Program-made: the position numbers and the translations under genes
Shown: positions 5,436-5,575 of the stretch, piece by piece
Numbering within the stretch: position 1 is the stretch's first letter
How the letters are laid out: each line of letters starts with the position of its first letter
The notes under the pieces: generated by a model
What the model was told of the DNA's origin: nothing
Database searches by the model: none
The model's input: only the letters and a program-made list of their open reading frames with translations
From: an uncultured Pirellula sp.
GTDB taxonomy: Bacteria; Planctomycetota; Planctomycetia; Pirellulales; Pirellulaceae
DNA length: 5,575 nucleotides
NCBI GenBank assembly: GCA_903892365.1
Contig: CAITIF010000132.1
Location: forward strand, 1-5,575
Reading direction: 5' to 3'

Positions 5436-5575
5436 TCATTTCTTGGGAGCTCGAATGGTTAATTCTTGGGCACCTAGTCCCCAGTTTACTTCGGACTCTA
5501 CAAAGGCTCTCACAGCGCATGCCCCTTTGGCTTCAGCGGGGATTTGGATCTCTGTTTCGAACGGTCCCGCTTTGA
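5436..5575 (-). CDS. C-terminal end of a convergent gene (partial)
   Basis: An open minus-strand frame enters from the right edge (first whole codon at 5571-5573) and runs 45 codons to a TGA at 5436-5438. The upstream part lies outside the window. The residues read like a genuine protein end: FETEIQIPAEAKG is followed by CAVRAFVESEVNWGLG and ends AQELTIRAPKK, an alternation of hydrophobic and polar residues typical of a beta-sandwich domain. Planctomycete exported proteins, including some C25-type peptidases, can end in a similar P-A-x-A-K-G...V-R-x-F-V-E pattern, but I give this as a loose memory rather than an assignment. The gene is convergent with the D-S-R repeat gene, and the nested inverted repeat lies exactly between the two. 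It is supported by composition only, with no start codon or ribosome binding site to see. Confidence 0.6.
   Translation of the reverse strand, partial: KAGPFETEIQIPAEAKGACAVRAFVESEVNWGLGAQELTIRAPKK

Noticed and set aside
5324..5575. Plus-strand frame from a TTG to a TGA at the window's last base
   Set aside because: It starts immediately after the previous stop with no ribosome binding site, crosses the nested inverted repeat and opposes the better minus-strand frame.
5455..5575. Plus-strand ATG with an upstream GGAG (5446-5449), open to the right edge
   Set aside because: Ribosome binding site spacing is acceptable, but the residues (Ser/Pro/Ala-rich) look less like a protein than the opposite strand, and both cannot easily be real.

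Overview
The window looks like a piece of a Planctomycetota chromosome, probably from the Pirellulaceae or a related lineage with moderate GC content. This is inferred from the gene types: a large, lineage-type hypothetical protein sits upstream of yggS- and yggU-like genes, next to secreted proteins with a YdjY domain and low-complexity Arg/Asp-rich sequence. No ribosomal RNA or other marker gene is present to confirm it.

Left half (about 30-3124), minus strand: three co-directional genes, read right to left. First is a 651-residue protein with a basic N-terminus, an acidic C-terminal tail and no confident family. It has a weak resemblance to heparinase II/III-like architecture. It is followed by a YggS-type pyridoxal-phosphate (PLP) homeostasis protein and then a DUF167/YggU protein. 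Gaps of 77 and 57 bp are consistent with one transcription unit. YggS buffers cellular PLP; yggS and yggU are often clustered in bacteria.

Centre (3125-3389): a 265-bp divergent intergenic region. It has a plausible sigma-70 promoter facing right and a clear ribosome binding site for the rightward gene. No convincing leftward promoter was found.

Right half (3390-5323), plus strand: two exported proteins. The first is a 305-residue YdjY-domain protein with a signal peptide and Glu/Thr/Ala-rich linkers at both ends of the domain. After two hairpins comes a 245-residue protein with a signal peptide, a helical Arg-rich domain, six tetrapeptide units of the form (F/Y/H)-D-S-R, and a Gly/Asn/Tyr-rich tail. 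Between the two genes (4308-4585) are a terminator-like hairpin and short palindromes.

Right edge (5324-5575): a nested inverted repeat separates the plus-strand gene from the C-terminal end of a convergent minus-strand gene. Only 45 codons of that gene are in the window.

I found no mobile element, CRISPR array, tRNA or rRNA, and no convincing defence or novel multi-gene system. The most interesting items are the D-S-R repeat protein, the uncharacterised 651-residue protein with opposite charges at its ends, and the partial convergent gene.
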